NCBI RefSeq assembly: GCF_009909155.2
Contig: NZ_JAAAPM020000016.1
Coordinates: 1 to 64,000 of the forward strand
Reading direction: 5' to 3'
Origin: Flavobacterium undicola
Lineage (GTDB): Bacteria > Bacteroidota > Bacteroidia > Flavobacteriales > Flavobacteriaceae
DNA length: 64,000 nucleotides
Shown here: positions 61,647 to 64,000 of the stretch, piece by piece
How the letters are laid out: each line of letters begins with the position of its first letter
Numbering within the stretch: the first letter of the stretch is position 1
The notes under the pieces: model-generated
What the model was told of the DNA's origin: nothing
Database searches by the model: none
What the model saw: the letters and a program-made list of their open reading frames with translations, nothing else
Made by a program: the position numbers and the translations under genes

Positions 61647-64000
61647 CTATCCTTTATCAGACAATCTCAAAATATCTCCAAAAACACCTCTTGCCGTTAC
61701 TGCCGAACCAGCTCCAGCTCCTTGAATTACAATTGGTCGGTCTCCGTAAGATTCAGTATATATTTCAAAGAAAGAATCAGAACCTTTTAATCCGCCTAGT
61801 GCCGTATCTGAAGGAACAGAAACTAATTTTACTTCTAATATTCCTTTGTCATTTTGCAAGTCACCAGACAATTCACCTATGTAACGCAAAACATGATTCG
61901 GTTTTTGCTCGTTCTTTATCTTATCATAAATTGGGTCAAACTCTTTTAATTTAGTCAGGAAATCAGCAGCATTTCCTTCACGTAAATGTTCCGGAATTAA
62001 ATTCTGAATTGCAATTTCTTCAAATTCATTTTGCAAATCCAATTCTCTCGCTAAAATCAATAATTTTCTACCTACATCGTTTCCACATAAATCCTCTCTT
62101 GGATCTGGTTCGGTATAACCATTATCAATCGCTTCTTTCAATATATCACTAAACGGAACATCTTTAGCAGAAAAATTATTGAATAAATAACTCAATGTTC
62201 CTGAGAAAACGCCTTTAATCTTAGTGATATTTTCACCCGAAAGATGCAATAATTTTATCGTATCAATTAATGGCAAACCTGCACCAACATTGGTTTCATA
62301 CAAATAACTCTTTTGATTTTCGGCTAATACACTACGCAATTGCTTGTAAAAACCATAACTCAAAGTATTGGCTACTTTATTCGACGAAATTAAATCAAAA
62401 CCATTTTCAACTAAAGGAATATAATTTTCAACAAATGTCGCACTAGCCGTATTATCCACAGCAATTAAATTCTCTAAATGATGCTCATTTGCGTAAGCAA
62501 TAATATCATCAATAGTATAAGAGAATCCGTTAGTTTGAATTTCGTTAACCCAGTTTGGAGTCACTCCACTCTTGTTTAGCAAAACACTTTTAGAATTCGC
62601 AATAGCAAAAACATTCAATTTGATGTCTTTTCTTTTCTCAATAGCAATTGCCGATTCTAAAATTTGATTAATCAAAGTACCTCCTACTAATCCATGACCA
62701 AAAACAGCAATGTTGATTTTTTTAGAAACTCCAAAAATCTCCCCATGAATAACATTTAATGCTTTATTCAGTTCTGATTTTTTAACTACCAAACTCACAT
62801 TTTTTCCAGTAACCGTATTATTGAAAAGAATAGGGACAATTTTGTTTTTAATCAAAGCCGTGTAAGGCTTGTAAAAAGTACTTAAATCCTGTCCAATAAT
62901 CGAAATTACCGAAACATCATCAGTTACCGAAATTTTATTAACATCTTTAGAATAGAAATCATTTTCGAATTCTTTTTCTAATTCAATCATTGCTTTTGTA
63001 GCCTGAGATTCCGCAACTACTAATCCGATTCCTCTTTCAGAAGAACCTTGCGAAATAATACTCACACTGATATTATTATCGCCCATTACTTTAAAAATAC
63101 GGGCATCAACTCCAGTTTTCCCAAGTAAACCTCTACCTTCAAGATTCACTAAAGCTACATCTTCTAAAACAGAAAGTGTTTTAATTCCTGCATTTTTAGA
63201 AGTGGCTGTAATTAAAGTTCCTTCGTTTTCATGATTGAAAGTATTTAATATCCGCAATGGAATATTTTTCTCTAACAAAGGAATTATCGTTTTGGCGTGC
63301 AAAATAGTTGCCCCAAAATTAGCCAACTCATTCGCCTCATTAAAAGTCAAATGATCAATTTTTTTAGCATCAGAAACTAAATCCGGATTAGCAGTATAAA
63401 TACCATCCACGTGAGTATAATTCTGAAGTTCTTTAGCATTTAAATAATTTGCCAATAAAGAAGCGGTATAATTACTTCCGTTACGTCCTAATGTAGTGGT
63501 AACATTATTATTGTTAGAACCAATAAAACCAGTCACAACATTAACTACTGAACCTGCATTTTCTTTAAAATACTGAATTACGTTTTTCTTCGAAATTTGT
63601 TCCAGCGGTTGCGCATCTCCAAATTTTGAATCTGTTTTCAGGAAAATTCTAGAATCAGCAAAACGAGCGTTGATTCCTTTTTCGATTAAAATTGCCGTTA
63701 ATAATTTAGCCGAAAGCAACTCTCCAATCGAAAGAATTTGATCTTTGATTTTAGAACTATAATCGCCTATCAGGCTCACTCCTTCGAATAATTTATCTAA
63801 AACAGCAAATTCCTCAGATAAATCTACTGTTGAATAAATATCTTGCTGGTATTTCTTAAATTCTTCAAGTAAGGTTTTATAATCGGCATTTTTAGATGCC
63901 ACTATTAATATTTCTTCTAACTCATCTGTAGCATTTCCACGTGCCGAAACAACGATGGCGATTTCTTCTCCTTGATTTACTTTATCTGTAATAATAGAAA
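61647..64000 (-). CDS. thrA: Bifunctional aspartate kinase / homoserine dehydrogenase, partial
   Basis: At least 783 residues; the frame stays open to the right edge, where it reads EIAIVVSARGNATDELEEIL, the aspartokinase active-site region, so the first ~30 residues are outside the window. Order: aspartokinase (NVVTGFIGSNNNNVTTTLGRNGSNYTAS), ACT domains (VALVNLEGRGLLGKTGV; NNISVSIISQGSS), then homoserine dehydrogenase (NIAVFGHGLVGGTLINQI; SNKVANTLSYGFY; GVFSGTLSYLFNNF). Makes homoserine from aspartate for methionine and threonine. A GTG at 63902 is not the true start. Confidence 0.95.
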   Translation of the reverse strand, partial: SIITDKVNQGEEIAIVVSARGNATDELEEILIVASKNADYKTLLEEFKKYQQDIYSTVDLSEEFAVLDKLFEGVSLIGDYSSKIKDQILSIGELLSAKLLTAILIEKGINARFADSRIFLKTDSKFGDAQPLEQISKKNVIQYFKENAGSVVNVVTGFIGSNNNNVTTTLGRNGSNYTASLLANYLNAKELQNYTHVDGIYTANPDLVSDAKKIDHLTFNEANELANFGATILHAKTIIPLLEKNIPLRILNTFNHENEGTLITATSKNAGIKTLSVLEDVALVNLEGRGLLGKTGVDARIFKVMGDNNISVSIISQGSSERGIGLVVAESQATKAMIELEKEFENDFYSKDVNKISVTDDVSVISIIGQDLSTFYKPYTALIKNKIVPILFNNTVTGKNVSLVVKKSELNKALNVIHGEIFGVSKKINIAVFGHGLVGGTLINQILESAIAIEKRKDIKLNVFAIANSKSVLLNKSGVTPNWVNEIQTNGFSYTIDDIIAYANEHHLENLIAVDNTASATFVENYIPLVENGFDLISSNKVANTLSYGFYKQLRSVLAENQKSYLYETNVGAGLPLIDTIKLLHLSGENITKIKGVFSGTLSYLFNNFSAKDVPFSDILKEAIDNGYTEPDPREDLCGNDVGRKLLILARELDLQNEFEEIAIQNLIPEHLREGNAADFLTKLKEFDPIYDKIKNEQKPNHVLRYIGELSGDLQNDKGILEVKLVSVPSDTALGGLKGSDSFFEIYTESYGDRPIVIQGAGAGSAVTARGVFGDILRLSDKG

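Noticed and set aside
1..64000. tRNA genes
   Set aside because: No T-loop pattern (GGTTCGAATCC or its complement) with an acceptor stem was seen by eye; a tRNA search would settle it.

Overview
The window looks like chromosome of a low-GC member of the Flavobacteriaceae, most likely a Flavobacterium. The evidence is a recognisable gliding gene (gldA), a 1022-residue protein with a type IX secretion type-B sorting domain, TonB/ExbB/ExbD genes with a second ExbD, paired DUF3857 transglutaminase-like proteins, and many Bacteroidetes-type promoters (TTG, about 19 bases, TAnnTTTG). Most genes are on the minus strand. No rRNA, tRNA, CRISPR array, prophage or insertion sequence with its own ends was seen, apart from one REP-associated tyrosine transposase.

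Layout. 1-696: three tandem minus-strand promoters reading out of the window (probably an rRNA operon off the left edge) and a structured repeat. 697-4015: FtsX-type permease, cysteine-cluster protein, methyltransferase, queE. 4140-9923: exbB-exbD-exbD-tonB operon that also carries a small membrane protein, a PstS-like lipoprotein and a TPR protein. 10305-17444: HerA-like ATPase, kmo and kynU (kynurenine pathway) around an unrecognised 607-residue protein, and a SIMPL-domain protein. 17686-27278: queA, aroA, a MazG-like pyrophosphohydrolase, the transposase with its palindromes, and three tandem DUF3857 proteins. 27554-32533: an operon with an alpha-oxoamine-synthase/acyltransferase fusion, two small STAS-like proteins and a cytosolic hybrid histidine kinase. 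32667-34096: dtd and rsgA. 34226-38448: the aromatic amino acid operon pheA-aminotransferase-tyrA-DAHP synthase/chorismate mutase. 38742-43773: gldA, the secreted type IX protein and a polysaccharide deacetylase lipoprotein. 43827-49353: metF and a metH split into two genes. 49740-57901: assimilatory sulfate reduction (permease, cysH, cysD, cysN, sulfite reductase, siroheme synthase, ferredoxin-NADP reductase-like enzyme). 58312-64000: a second TSUP permease, an Rrf2 regulator, metZ, osmC and a thrA gene cut by the right edge.

How they work together. The right-hand third is one metabolic theme. Sulfate is activated by CysND, reduced by CysH (an APS reductase by its CC/CxxC cysteines) and by siroheme sulfite reductase, fixed into homocysteine by MetZ, and methylated by split MetH with MetF supplying methyl groups. 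ThrA supplies the homoserine backbone. The aromatic operon makes DAHP, prephenate, phenylalanine and tyrosine, and aroA lies elsewhere in the window.

The strongest new observation is a complete transcription attenuator in front of pheA. It has a good promoter, an 18-codon leader peptide containing five Phe and two Tyr codons, an intrinsic terminator ending 8 bases before pheA, and an 8-base antiterminator segment that starts in the leader stop codon. Other points of interest are twelve copies of a palindromic element placed at start or stop codons and read through in three aromatic genes, four copies of a structured repeat resembling the Flavo-1 RNA motif, the transposase with flanking palindromes, and the synthase/STAS/kinase operon.
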